A stretch of DNA of 64,000 bases from S5-A14a sp022766365. Lineage in GTDB: Bacteria > Bacillota > Clostridia > Peptostreptococcales > Anaerovoracaceae. This document shows, in pieces, positions 8,092 through 16,259 of this stretch (its first letter is position 1; each line of letters begins with the position of its first letter). The position numbers and the translations under genes are program-made. A model generated the notes under the pieces. That model was given only the letters and a program-made list of their open reading frames with translations. It was not told where the DNA came from and did not search any database. The DNA is taken from NCBI GenBank assembly GCA_050313295.1, contig JBNPLD010000006.1, one strand, 5' to 3'.

Positions 8092-9327
8092 CTACAAAAT
8101 CTCATCCCTGTTAATTTTATACTTATCGTAATGTTGATACACCTTAGTATCAGAAGGCATATTCTTTTCCTCAAGTTTTTGATCAATATGCCTTCGCAGG
8201 TAATAGTAAATTATTGCAAAAACCGGAACTCCGAGGACCATTCCGAGGAAACCAAAAAGCCCACCGCCTATGATGATTGCAAACATAACCCAAAAGCTTG
8301 GCAGTCCCACAGTTCCACCTAAGATTCTCGGCCCGATAACATTGCCGTCGAGCTGCTGAATTACCAAAATCATTATTGCAAAATAAAGTGCCTGCATAGG
8401 ACTTACCGTAAGGATGATAATTACCCCCGGAACAGCACCGATAAACGGTCCGAAAAACGGTATTATATTTGTAATCCCCACAATCGCACTTACTAATAAA
8501 GCATAAGGGAGGCCGATAACATACATCGAAATATACGTCAAAACACCGATTATAGCTGAATCGATAATCTTACCATTGATGAACCCGCCAAATGTTTTGT
8601 TTGAAAAAGCGAAGAAGTCGAAAATCTTCCCTGCCGTTTCCTCAGAGAATTTCGCAATCACCATCTTCTTTGACTGAGCAAGGAACAGCTCCTTGCCGTT
8701 CAGCAAATACACAGCAACTATAACTGCAACGAGAACATTTAAAATCGTTTTAAAGGTAAAAAGCACACCCTCCGTGATTTTTTGAAGGTAGATATCCAAA
8801 CTATCCATAATGCCCTCTTTAGACCAGGTTACAACCTTGCTCTGGAGTTGATCAAGCCCTGCTCTTATGGAGTCCGCCGCAAATGCCAGTTCTCCTCTTT
8901 CGAGCTGGGATTCAAAGATAGTTCTGAGCTTGCTCAGGTTAGCAGGTGCCGACTCTATGATGTTGGTCAAACTCTTTATTAATTCGGGAACTATCATCCA
9001 CAAAACCCCTCCGACGACTGCAAAGAGAAATACAATTGAAACGATGGAGGCAATTACCCTGGCACACCTTAATGTGCTGATTTTGGTCTTAAACATGGGT
9101 AAACTGTAGTGATATGTGATTCTGACGACAAAATTATATACAGGGCACAGAAGATACGCCAAAACTCCCCCAAGGAGAAATGGGAACAGTATATTCCCCA
9201 CCGTATCAATAGCCCCGGATATATCTCCCATATTGGAAATGGCATAGTGAAATGTTATCAATGCCACGCCAACCAGGAAAAGAGTAAGCCAAAGCCTGAA
9301 ATATTTACTTTTGAATTTATTCCTCAC
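8092..9327 (-). CDS. AI-2E family (PerM-type) membrane transporter
   Basis: The 411-residue protein has paired hydrophobic segments near the N-terminus, a central soluble part (about residues 110-165), and the family signature near residues 300-375 (YISMYVIGLPYALLVSAIVG, NIIPFFGPFIGAVPG, QLDGNVIGPRILGGTVGLPSFWVM). Members export autoinducer-2 or act as Na+/H+ exchangers or general permeases. The substrate is unknown here. It starts with GTG at 9327 behind an AAGGAG site located inside the end of dsdA, and the two genes overlap by 11 bases, so they are translationally linked. Confidence 0.88.
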   Translation of the reverse strand: MRNKFKSKYFRLWLTLFLVGVALITFHYAISNMGDISGAIDTVGNILFPFLLGGVLAYLLCPVYNFVVRITYHYSLPMFKTKISTLRCARVIASIVSIVFLFAVVGGVLWMIVPELIKSLTNIIESAPANLSKLRTIFESQLERGELAFAADSIRAGLDQLQSKVVTWSKEGIMDSLDIYLQKITEGVLFTFKTILNVLVAVIVAVYLLNGKELFLAQSKKMVIAKFSEETAGKIFDFFAFSNKTFGGFINGKIIDSAIIGVLTYISMYVIGLPYALLVSAIVGITNIIPFFGPFIGAVPGVIIILTVSPMQALYFAIMILVIQQLDGNVIGPRILGGTVGLPSFWVMFAIIIGGGLFGFLGMVLGVPVFAIIYYYLRRHIDQKLEEKNMPSDTKVYQHYDKYKINRDEIL

Positions 9328-10648
9328 CGTTGAAATTCTCCTTATTTTTACCTCTTCTGTAATACTCCTGCATTATATCTTCAGGAACTGCACTGCCGCC
9401 CGTCGCCCATATAATATGATTTGCCTTGACCTCCTCAAGGCCATCCCAATTCTCAGATATTATTCCTGGTCCGGGAAAAGCCGCACAAGCCGAAGGTTCC
9501 ACCCATATGTCCTCAAGCTCAGCAAGGTTTGTAAGATATGGGTACAGCTCTTCATCTTCAACCGTAAAACAACCATCTAACATCTCTGCCATAATTGGAG
9601 ACACAAGAGCTGAAGGTCTCGAAACAGCAAGTCCATCCGCCTCAGTTTTTCCGCTGAGCCCCGCGTCCTGGGCAGATATTTTCTCATATAATCCCGTCAC
9701 AAGACCAAGGGTCATGGCAGGCGCCTGAACAGGTTCGGCAAAATATATATGAGCATTGTCTCCAAATTCATCTTTTATTCCAAAGGCTATACCCCCCGGA
9801 GCGCCTCCAACCCCACATGGTATGTACACAAACAGTGGGGTTGCCTCGGATACCGAGATATCCCGGTCCCTAAGCTGCTTTGCCAGTCTCCTTCCGGCAA
9901 CTGCATATCCCAAGAACAGATCCTGTGAGTTTTCATCATCCACAAAGTGACATTTTGGATCAGCCTCTGCCAGCTTTCGTCCCTCTGCTACGGCTTTCTC
10001 ATAGTCTCCTGAGTATTCCACAACGTTTACTCCTGCCCTTCTCAAAAGTTCCTTTTTCCAGTCCTTAGCATCCTGAGACATATGCACGTCAACCTTAAAA
10101 CCGAGTTTTGCACTTATTATTCCGATGGACATACCCAGATTTCCCGTCGAACCTACCGCAACACTGTAGCCGGAAAAGAACTTTTTGAAATCATCATCTG
10201 CAAATCTGGAATAGTTGTCACACTTCTTGATAAGACCGGCATCCAGAGCCAACTCCTCAGCATATTTAAGAACCTCATAAATTCCGCCCCTTGCTTTCAC
10301 TGACCCGGAAATGGGTAAATGGCTGTCACACTTAAGGAAAAGATTTCCCTGCACAACCTCTCCTACGGATAAAAGATAATTCTTCATTTTGTGAATTTCT
10401 TTCAAGGGAGATTCTATGATTCCATTGCTGTCCCTTGTTTCCGGAAAAGCCGTTTCTATATACGGTGCAAACCTCTCTAGCCTTGCCTCAGCTTCATCGA
10501 TATCTGTTCTTGTGAAATTAATCTTCTTTTGAGGCAGGTCGTGTACAGCACTGACGATCATCGCCGGATTTGCCCAAAACACCGGCTTTCCCCTTGCAAT
10601 TTCGTTCTTTAAAGACTCTGCGGTTTTTGAATTATTTTTTCGTTTCAT
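9317..10648 (-). CDS. dsdA: D-serine ammonia-lyase (D-serine dehydratase)
   Basis: DsdA converts D-serine to pyruvate and ammonia with pyridoxal phosphate. The PLP lysine lies in ISGSVKARGG, at residue 118 from the chosen start, the same position as in E. coli DsdA. The glycine-rich phosphate loop GSTGNLGMS and the CGVGGAPGG segment are also present. I chose ATG at 10648 because an AGGGAGG site lies just upstream; a TTG at 10681 would add 11 residues (MKFDSREDRLL). The 443-residue length fits the family. It is the first gene of the minus-strand string leading to murB and could detoxify D-serine that would interfere with wall synthesis; that link is inference. Confidence 0.93.
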   Translation of the reverse strand: MKRKNNSKTAESLKNEIARGKPVFWANPAMIVSAVHDLPQKKINFTRTDIDEAEARLERFAPYIETAFPETRDSNGIIESPLKEIHKMKNYLLSVGEVVQGNLFLKCDSHLPISGSVKARGGIYEVLKYAEELALDAGLIKKCDNYSRFADDDFKKFFSGYSVAVGSTGNLGMSIGIISAKLGFKVDVHMSQDAKDWKKELLRRAGVNVVEYSGDYEKAVAEGRKLAEADPKCHFVDDENSQDLFLGYAVAGRRLAKQLRDRDISVSEATPLFVYIPCGVGGAPGGIAFGIKDEFGDNAHIYFAEPVQAPAMTLGLVTGLYEKISAQDAGLSGKTEADGLAVSRPSALVSPIMAEMLDGCFTVEDEELYPYLTNLAELEDIWVEPSACAAFPGPGIISENWDGLEEVKANHIIWATGGSAVPEDIMQEYYRRGKNKENFNGEE

Positions 10649-10908
10649 AAGTAATCGATCCTCCCTTGAGTCAAATTTCAAGTTATAACAGTTACTTCTT
10701 CCGGCTTTGGCAATTGTTTTATAAAAATCCCCATATTAATAAATCTACGCTTAACATTTATAACTAAAATTCCACAATTAAATTATACCCTATACGTAAA
10801 TTAAATGAAATAAGTTAAGCAGATTTTGCATAATTTCAAAGACGAATTTTCATCCGGCCTGACTTCTGAGTTAGTATCCGCAGCAACACTGCAAATAGTT
10901 CTTGCAAT

Positions 10909-10925
10909 TTGGCACAAAAAATGCT
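10909..10925 (+). promoter_or_regulatory. Sigma-54-like (-24/-12) promoter of the 78-residue gene
   Basis: TTGGCAC (10909-10915) and ATGCT (10921-10925) match the -24/-12 consensus TGGCAC-N5-TTGCW with one mismatch, and keep the required 10 bases between the GG and GC. Transcription would start near 10935, 38 bases before the proposed TTG start. A better match of the same kind precedes the transporter at 13871. Confidence 0.5.
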
Positions 10926-10972
10926 ATTAATACTTATATAACAATATTAAGTTTTTTGTGGAGGATCTAATC

Positions 10973-11209
10973 TTGTTTAAAAGATACATAGACAGTGTTA
11001 TAACCAGTAACATACCAAACAAATCGGCTCTGGACGCCGCATTTCAATTTGCCCTGAGCAAGTTGGGAGACAATCCGAACCTTGACGAATGCAATTTGGC
11101 AATAATCAAATACTGGATTCTCGTTTTCATTGAAGAGTATAATATTCCTGTGGGAATCCAAGATGTTGACCGATATATTTACGAAAAGTCGAATAAAAAT
11201 ATCAGATAG
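10973..11209 (+). CDS. 78-residue hypothetical protein behind a sigma-54-like promoter
   Basis: A GGAGG site (10960-10964) sits eight bases before a TTG at 10973, which I take as the start; a GTG at 10958 in the same frame overlaps that ribosome site and is less likely. The product (MFKRYIDSVITSNIP...) is mostly helical, has no membrane segment and no recognised domain. A conserved-looking central part is DAAFQFALSKLGDNPNLDECNLAIIKYW. It lies between dsdA and the sigma-54 activator gene and converges on the latter. The sigma-54-type promoter hints at control by that or another activator. Confidence 0.55.
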   Translation: MFKRYIDSVITSNIPNKSALDAAFQFALSKLGDNPNLDECNLAIIKYWILVFIEEYNIPVGIQDVDRYIYEKSNKNIR

Positions 11210-11352
11210 CTTATGATTCTCCAACTGATTCTCTAACTTCTCATAATGCACTTTTTCAAAAGAACACGCTCAAGAATATCTTCATGTAATTTCCAGATTC
11301 TATCACCAAGTGTAATATCATTGTGTAATATCATTTCCTATGCACTCGATTC

Positions 11353-13449
11353 CTATAATCCGTGCTTTAGCTTCTTCCTTGCAAGCGTAGTCTGGGGTAA
11401 TCCCAAAAGCGCTGCGGCCTTTCTCGTAGATCCCCCCTTTTCCAAGGCAAAAGCAATAACTTCTCTCTCCTGCAAATCCATAAATTTGTGAAAATCAAAT
11501 GACGGATTAAAGTCTCCCGGCGTCCTTATGTTTGGTATTCCTCCATTACCACCATCTGTATGAATAAGTTGGTCGACATCCGTCTTGGTGATAACCTCAC
11601 CTTTAGTCTTGATAACAAGCCTGTGAACTACATTTTCAAGTTCTCTGACATTTCCCGGCCACGAATGATAGAAAAGTGCTCTCAGTGCATCATTTTCCAT
11701 CTCCTTGTGTATAGAATACTTTCTCGACCAGTCAGCAACGAAAGACTCTGCCAGGCAGATGATATCCTCCCTTCTCTCCCGAAGGGGCGGCACATCTATG
11801 GTACAGATATTTAACCTGTAGTATAAATCTTCCCGGAATTCACCCCTCTCTACAAGCTCTTTGAGAGGAACGTTATTGGCGACGATAACCCTTACATTCA
11901 CGGACACCGGCTTACTTCCGCCTACCCTGTAGAATTGGCTCTCCTGAATAACACGAAGAAGCTTTGACTGCATGTGTATAGGAAGAGTTCCAATCTCATC
12001 CATGAACAAAATACCATTATTTGCCATTTCAAAATAGCCGTGTTTTCCCTCATCTCTGGCTCCGGTAAATGCACCCTTCTCATATCCGAAAAACTCTGAC
12101 TCTGCAAGGCTCTCGCTTATCGTTGCACAGTTTATTTTAACGCATGGACCGCTTCTCCTGCTGCTATTCTCATGAATCAGCTCCAACACCTTTTCTTTTC
12201 CGACTCCGGTCTCTCCCTGAATGATCACATTACAGTCGTATTTTGCGATGTTGAGAACCTCATCAACCATCTGCTTGGTTCGTAAGCTTTGAAAAACAAA
12301 ATCTCCCTTGGATCCGGCTCTTCCGATTCCAATCTCTCCGCTATCCTCGCTGTACTCAGGCCATATCCTGTCCCTTGCCGTCCTCTTCCATAATTTTTCG
12401 GCATTCTCCAGCTTAGTTCTCAGCTTCTCTACCAGCTTGAAAGTGAACTCCGGATGTTCTTCCACGTACTGGTCAAAGACATGCATATGCACTTCCTTCC
12501 CCAATCCCTCCGTCGCTACGGCAGCTGTCCAGTAATGATTGCCCGCAGAGGAGAAAAACACATGTCCGTTTTCTTTAACTATTGAAACTGCAAGACTCTC
12601 AGCTCCAAAAATATCGTCAATGACAACTACTTTGTCTACAATACCTTCATATATGTTGTCTAATGGCATCATTTCCCCTGCGGCTTCTATGGGTCTCACC
12701 AGGTCAACAAAATATACTGCGTCTACAACATCTTCCAACGCCTTAGTTGTAGCCACCTGCTGACCGGCCTGCTTTGAGTTTTTGTCCATTATCACTGAGA
12801 TTTCCCCATGAATGTTGTTATCCCTCATAGCTTCCCTCATTGCCTCTGCATAAAGCATAGAAGCAGTCGGACTTGTTCCGATTATCATAGCTGTACCGAT
12901 TTTTTCAGCCTTTGCAATCTTGTATAGTCCATACAAATTCCCGGCTTCGTCAAGGGCAGACAGTATAAACTCATCCTTGATATCATTGATCGCATGCCTC
13001 AGTGGTGTAGTGTCAAAGACGATAGCTCGCCCGGTACATGTTATCTGTCCGAATTGAAAATCAACTGAGTTAATGCTATCAATCTTCATTGGTATCCCAC
13101 AAGTTGAACACACACAATAAACCTTCTCACCTACTTTAAAGTTCTCCCGGTTAACATAGTTTTTGCCCATTTCAAGCATTTTGCCGATAAAAACCCCTCC
13201 GGTCTTTGTATACGGGTTCTGGAGCTTTCCTCTTTTGTTGATAATATCTATAATTTTTTCTTTAATCTTACTTATATCATAACTGCAACTTGAGCATATC
13301 TGATTGAAACTTTCTTTTTCAAACTGGATTTTTTCTACCAGAAGTACAGCTTCCCCATCATGTGGACTTATAGTATTGTCAAGCTGCCATGCTGCAACCG
13401 GAAGCACTCCCTTGGGGGAGGTTACCCGGGATAATCCGAAATTTTTCAT
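11353..13449 (-). CDS. Sigma-54 activator with a Kdd-like sensor domain
   Basis: This 698-residue protein has three parts. Residues 1 to about 350 resemble L-erythro-3,5-diaminohexanoate dehydrogenase (Kdd) of lysine fermentation as I remember it: SPKGVLP, KLQNPYTKTGG, FKVGEKV and AAVATEGLGKEVHM match in order and spacing. The nucleotide loop is degenerate (GTSPTAS at 191-197 in place of a GxxGxxG loop), and two CxxC pairs (C52/C55 and C114/C117) appear where I recall none in Kdd. Residues about 385-610 are a complete AAA+ domain with Walker A GETGVGKE (412-419), the sigma-54-binding GAFTGA (459-464), Walker B LFMDEIG (481-487) and WPGNVREL (597-604). A Fis-type helix-turn-helix ends the protein (about 657-695). 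It is divergent from an NhaC-type transporter with a sigma-54 promoter. Overall call firm; sensor assignment needs a profile search. Confidence 0.9.
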   Translation of the reverse strand: MKNFGLSRVTSPKGVLPVAAWQLDNTISPHDGEAVLLVEKIQFEKESFNQICSSCSYDISKIKEKIIDIINKRGKLQNPYTKTGGVFIGKMLEMGKNYVNRENFKVGEKVYCVCSTCGIPMKIDSINSVDFQFGQITCTGRAIVFDTTPLRHAINDIKDEFILSALDEAGNLYGLYKIAKAEKIGTAMIIGTSPTASMLYAEAMREAMRDNNIHGEISVIMDKNSKQAGQQVATTKALEDVVDAVYFVDLVRPIEAAGEMMPLDNIYEGIVDKVVVIDDIFGAESLAVSIVKENGHVFFSSAGNHYWTAAVATEGLGKEVHMHVFDQYVEEHPEFTFKLVEKLRTKLENAEKLWKRTARDRIWPEYSEDSGEIGIGRAGSKGDFVFQSLRTKQMVDEVLNIAKYDCNVIIQGETGVGKEKVLELIHENSSRRSGPCVKINCATISESLAESEFFGYEKGAFTGARDEGKHGYFEMANNGILFMDEIGTLPIHMQSKLLRVIQESQFYRVGGSKPVSVNVRVIVANNVPLKELVERGEFREDLYYRLNICTIDVPPLRERREDIICLAESFVADWSRKYSIHKEMENDALRALFYHSWPGNVRELENVVHRLVIKTKGEVITKTDVDQLIHTDGGNGGIPNIRTPGDFNPSFDFHKFMDLQEREVIAFALEKGGSTRKAAALLGLPQTTLARKKLKHGL

Positions 13450-13547
13450 CTTTCTCCTTGTCTTTATGTATATTTATTGAATAAACAAATTCCATTCCGA
13501 CTTTTTCTTATTTTGTCTCAGATATATTTTACTATCTAAGTTATCTC

Positions 13548-13609
13548 GGGTCAATATTTTTGACCCACTTCTGGGGCAGCATTTAAAATTATGACCCATT
13601 TTTGGTTTT
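13548..13609. promoter_or_regulatory. Candidate upstream activator sites (TGACCC repeats)
   Basis: GGGTCA (13548-13553) and TGACCC (13561-13566) form an inverted repeat with a 7-base gap. TGACCCA-CTTC-TGGGGCA (13561-13578) is itself an imperfect palindrome, and TGACCCA-TTTT-TGG (13592-13605) repeats it 31 bases downstream, three helical turns. The sites are centred about 200-235 bases before the sigma-54 start point, the usual distance for enhancer-binding activators. They are also about 100 bases upstream of the activator's own start codon, so autoregulation is possible. Confidence 0.55.
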
Positions 13610-13777
13610 ATATGTCTCAAAATAATGAAAAGTTCTGTTCTCGTCAATAGTTAAATTGTATAAAGAACATAATCATCGTAAAAACATAGGTTCTAAAGTC
13701 TTTGGTTAACAAAGGACAGTATGGCAAAATAATTTCTTAACATTTTGAAAGAAGCATTTTGATAATCTTTTGACTTT

Positions 13778-13793
13778 TGGCACATCGCTTGCA
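13778..13793 (+). promoter_or_regulatory. Consensus sigma-54 promoter of the NhaC-type gene
   Basis: TGGCAC (13778-13783), five bases, then TTGCA (13789-13793) is an exact match to the -24/-12 consensus. The start should be near 13803, leaving a leader of about 68 bases with an AAGGAG ribosome site. This requires an ATP-driven activator, and the divergent gene at 13449 encodes one with the GAFTGA loop. Confidence 0.85.
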
Positions 13794-13870
13794 TTATTAC
13801 TAACATATGGTGAAACATCACCGAAATAATTTTACTTATTCATTATTAAAGGAAAAGGAGAAAACACTTA

Positions 13871-15373
13871 ATGGAAACTTTTAAAGCAATTTTTAAGTTC
13901 GTTCCGGTAATAGTGCTGGCTGCACTTATGATTGTCGGAATGGACGCACTTATAGCTGCTCCTATCGCGACTATATGTGCTTGTATAGTGGCTTCTATCA
14001 CTGAGAAGCTCAGCTTTAAGGATATGATTGACGCAGCTGTTGGAAGCGTTTCTCACATTCTTATAGCTCTGTTCATTCTTATGTTTGCTTATGCCATGGC
14101 TTCTGCATTTATGACAACAGGAGTTGGTGCTTCTGCCGTTCTTATTGCCCTTTCCCTCGGTGTAACAGCTAAAACTGTTGCTGTTGTAGGTATCGGCGTA
14201 ACGGCTATTCTATCCGTTGCTACAGGCACTTCTTGGGGAACTTTCGCTGCCTGCGCACCTATCTTCTTGTGGCTAAACAACATCGTAGGCGGTGACATCG
14301 TTCTAACGACATGTGCAATTGCAGGCGGAGCTTGCTTTGGAGATAATATCGGACTTATTTCTGACACAACAATCGTTTCTTCCGGAATCCAGGGAGTTGA
14401 AGTTGTTGACAGAATCAGAACGCAGGGAGCATGGTCTATAGCCTGCCTTATCTTGGCTATGATCGCTTTCTTTGTAGCTGCAATTCTTCTCGGTCTTCCA
14501 AGTGAAACTGCAGATGCCACAGGTGTATTTGATAAACTTAATGCTGAGGCCCCTGATGCAATTGCTTATATTCAGGAGAAAAAACCGGTAGCTATTGACC
14601 TTCTTAATCAGGTTCAAGATGGAGTTGCTCTTTACATGATTATTCCTCTGATCCTTGTAATAGGTCTTGCCGTTGCCGGTGTAAACACATTTATGTGTAT
14701 TGGAACCGGCATCGTTTCAGCATATATTCTCGGCTTATTTGCAGGAACCACTACATTTGGCGGTCCTAGTTGGGAAAAGAGCGGTCTGAACGAATACCTT
14801 AACCTGATCATGAACGGTTTTTCAGAAGCCGGAGCATGGGTAGTAGTAATGATGATGTGGGTTGCTGCATTCGGTGGTATAATGGCAGCCATGCACGCTT
14901 TTGAACCTCTTGCAAAGGGAATCGTTGCAATCTCCGGAAAAGTTCGATCATTGATGTTCTGTAACGGTCTTCTCTGTATCGGCGGTAACATGCTGCTTGC
15001 TGACGAGATGGCCCAGATTGTAACTGTTGGTCCTATAATCAAAAATATTCTTGAAGAAAACGTTGAAGCTTCTGATGAAGATATGTATAAGCTTAAACTT
15101 AGAAATGCAACTTTCGGGGATGCCATGGGAGTATTCGGTTCACAGCTCATTCCTTGGCACGTATATCTGGCATTCTACGTTGGTATTGCTGTAAACGTAT
15201 ATCCTCTATACAAATTCGCAGCCGTTGATTTTATTAAATATAACTTCATGGCTATGATTGCGGTTGTTTCTCTGCTTCTACTTACTTTGACAGGTGCTGA
15301 CAGATTCGTTCCGCTATTCGGTCTGCCTCACGAGCCTGATGTAAAGTTAAAGAAGAATATCAAGGCAGCATAA
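13871..15373 (+). CDS. NhaC-family antiporter under sigma-54 control
   Basis: The 500-residue protein has around eleven or twelve hydrophobic segments. Near residues 155-180 it carries the GACFGDNIGLISDTTIVSS motif that corresponds to the GxxxGDxxSPxSDTT motif of NhaC antiporters. Near residues 365-400 it has FCNGLLCIGGNMLLADEMAQ. The family exchanges Na+ and H+, sometimes with organic or amino-acid substrates (malate/lactate in MleN). Given the Kdd-like sensor of its presumed regulator, I infer uptake or exchange of lysine or a lysine degradation intermediate, but the sequence cannot show this. The gene is a single-gene transcript with a sigma-54 promoter upstream and a strong terminator downstream. 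Confidence 0.85.
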   Translation: METFKAIFKFVPVIVLAALMIVGMDALIAAPIATICACIVASITEKLSFKDMIDAAVGSVSHILIALFILMFAYAMASAFMTTGVGASAVLIALSLGVTAKTVAVVGIGVTAILSVATGTSWGTFAACAPIFLWLNNIVGGDIVLTTCAIAGGACFGDNIGLISDTTIVSSGIQGVEVVDRIRTQGAWSIACLILAMIAFFVAAILLGLPSETADATGVFDKLNAEAPDAIAYIQEKKPVAIDLLNQVQDGVALYMIIPLILVIGLAVAGVNTFMCIGTGIVSAYILGLFAGTTTFGGPSWEKSGLNEYLNLIMNGFSEAGAWVVVMMMWVAAFGGIMAAMHAFEPLAKGIVAISGKVRSLMFCNGLLCIGGNMLLADEMAQIVTVGPIIKNILEENVEASDEDMYKLKLRNATFGDAMGVFGSQLIPWHVYLAFYVGIAVNVYPLYKFAAVDFIKYNFMAMIAVVSLLLLTLTGADRFVPLFGLPHEPDVKLKKNIKAA

Positions 15374-15432
15374 CCATACACTTAGTTTAAATGCTTTGCC
15401 GATTAATATAGGCAAATCTGTAATACATAATC

Positions 15433-15486
15433 TAAAACAAGCCCATACCGCCTGGTTTATTAATTCGCAGTATGGGCTTTTAGATT
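15433..15486 (+). terminator. Rho-independent terminator of the NhaC-type gene
   Basis: AAGCCCATAC (15439-15448) pairs perfectly with GTATGGGCTT (15470-15479), followed by TTAGATT. Flanking ATCTAAAA and TTTTAGAT extend the stem. The rest of 15374-15654 is AT-rich with no other visible feature. Confidence 0.8.
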
Positions 15487-15654
15487 GCAGCCGTATATAT
15501 AAATTATATTGATGTCACAATTTTTAAATTATTTATTGATTTTCCATGGATAAATTAACGCTGAACAATATTTTAGTATACAATGTACTTAAAGATTATA
15601 TCAAAGTATTCAAATTATAAGTCTAAATTACTTTAAAGAAAGGTGAAATGTCAA

Positions 15655-16203
15655 ATGATAATTATGACCCCCATCGGAGCACTGAAAATCTCCTGCTCTG
15701 ACAAAGCTCTTCGTTCAATCACCTGCATTACCTCTAAGGCAAAGATCTCTGATAAGCATAACGATTCTAATCTTAATTCAAAGAGAAGTAACACAGAATT
15801 CTATAATACAAACGTTGATATCTTGGATAAACACCGAAAATCATCATCTGCAGAAGAACTTGAGAAAAGAGTTGCAATCTGGGTAAAAAGCTATTTTGCC
15901 AATACGTCAATAGATTTTCCGACAGATATACCCCTTGATCCGGACGGCACCGAATTTCAGAAACAGGTTTGGGAGGAACTTAGGAAAATTCCCTACGGTG
16001 AGACAAAAACTTATGGCGAAATTGCGAAAAGAATCGGAAAGCCCGGCTCGGCCAGAGCCGTAGGTAATGCCTGCGGTAAAAATCATATCCTGCTTGCAAT
16101 ACCATGTCACAGAGTAGTAGGTTCTTCAGGAATTGGAGGGTTTGCCCTCGGACTTGCCACCAAGAGAAAACTCCTTGCTATTGAAGGGAGATTAAATCTA
16201 TAA
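15655..16203 (+). CDS. ogt: Methylated-DNA-[protein]-cysteine S-methyltransferase
   Basis: This suicide repair protein removes methyl groups from O6-methylguanine. The acceptor cysteine is C151 in PCHRV (150-154), preceded by the DNA-binding helix IPYGETKTYGEIAKRIGKPGSARAVGNACG. The N-terminal third is diverged and rich in Lys, Asn and Ser, as often seen in Ogt types. I chose ATG at 15655, eight bases after AAGGTGA; a GTG at 15643 overlaps that site. The gene stands alone. A 3' hairpin (16233-16259) may end the transcript. Confidence 0.93.
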   Translation: MIIMTPIGALKISCSDKALRSITCITSKAKISDKHNDSNLNSKRSNTEFYNTNVDILDKHRKSSSAEELEKRVAIWVKSYFANTSIDFPTDIPLDPDGTEFQKQVWEELRKIPYGETKTYGEIAKRIGKPGSARAVGNACGKNHILLAIPCHRVVGSSGIGGFALGLATKRKLLAIEGRLNL

Positions 16204-16232
16204 CTGTATAGAGGACTATAAGAACTACAACT

Positions 16233-16259
16233 AAAGGGACTACTCTGCGTAGTCCCTTT
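16233..16259. terminator. Hairpin between convergent genes
   Basis: AAAGGGACTAC (16233-16243) pairs perfectly with GTAGTCCCTTT (16249-16259) around a five-base loop. It overlaps the stop codon of the minus-strand gene at 16240. T-runs on both sides are short, so it may work as a weak bidirectional terminator or protect transcript ends. Confidence 0.6.

Noticed and set aside
14089..15150. Minus-strand open frames inside the NhaC-type gene
   Set aside because: The plus-strand gene has a sigma-54 promoter, ribosome site, family motifs and terminator; the frames on the other strand have none of these.
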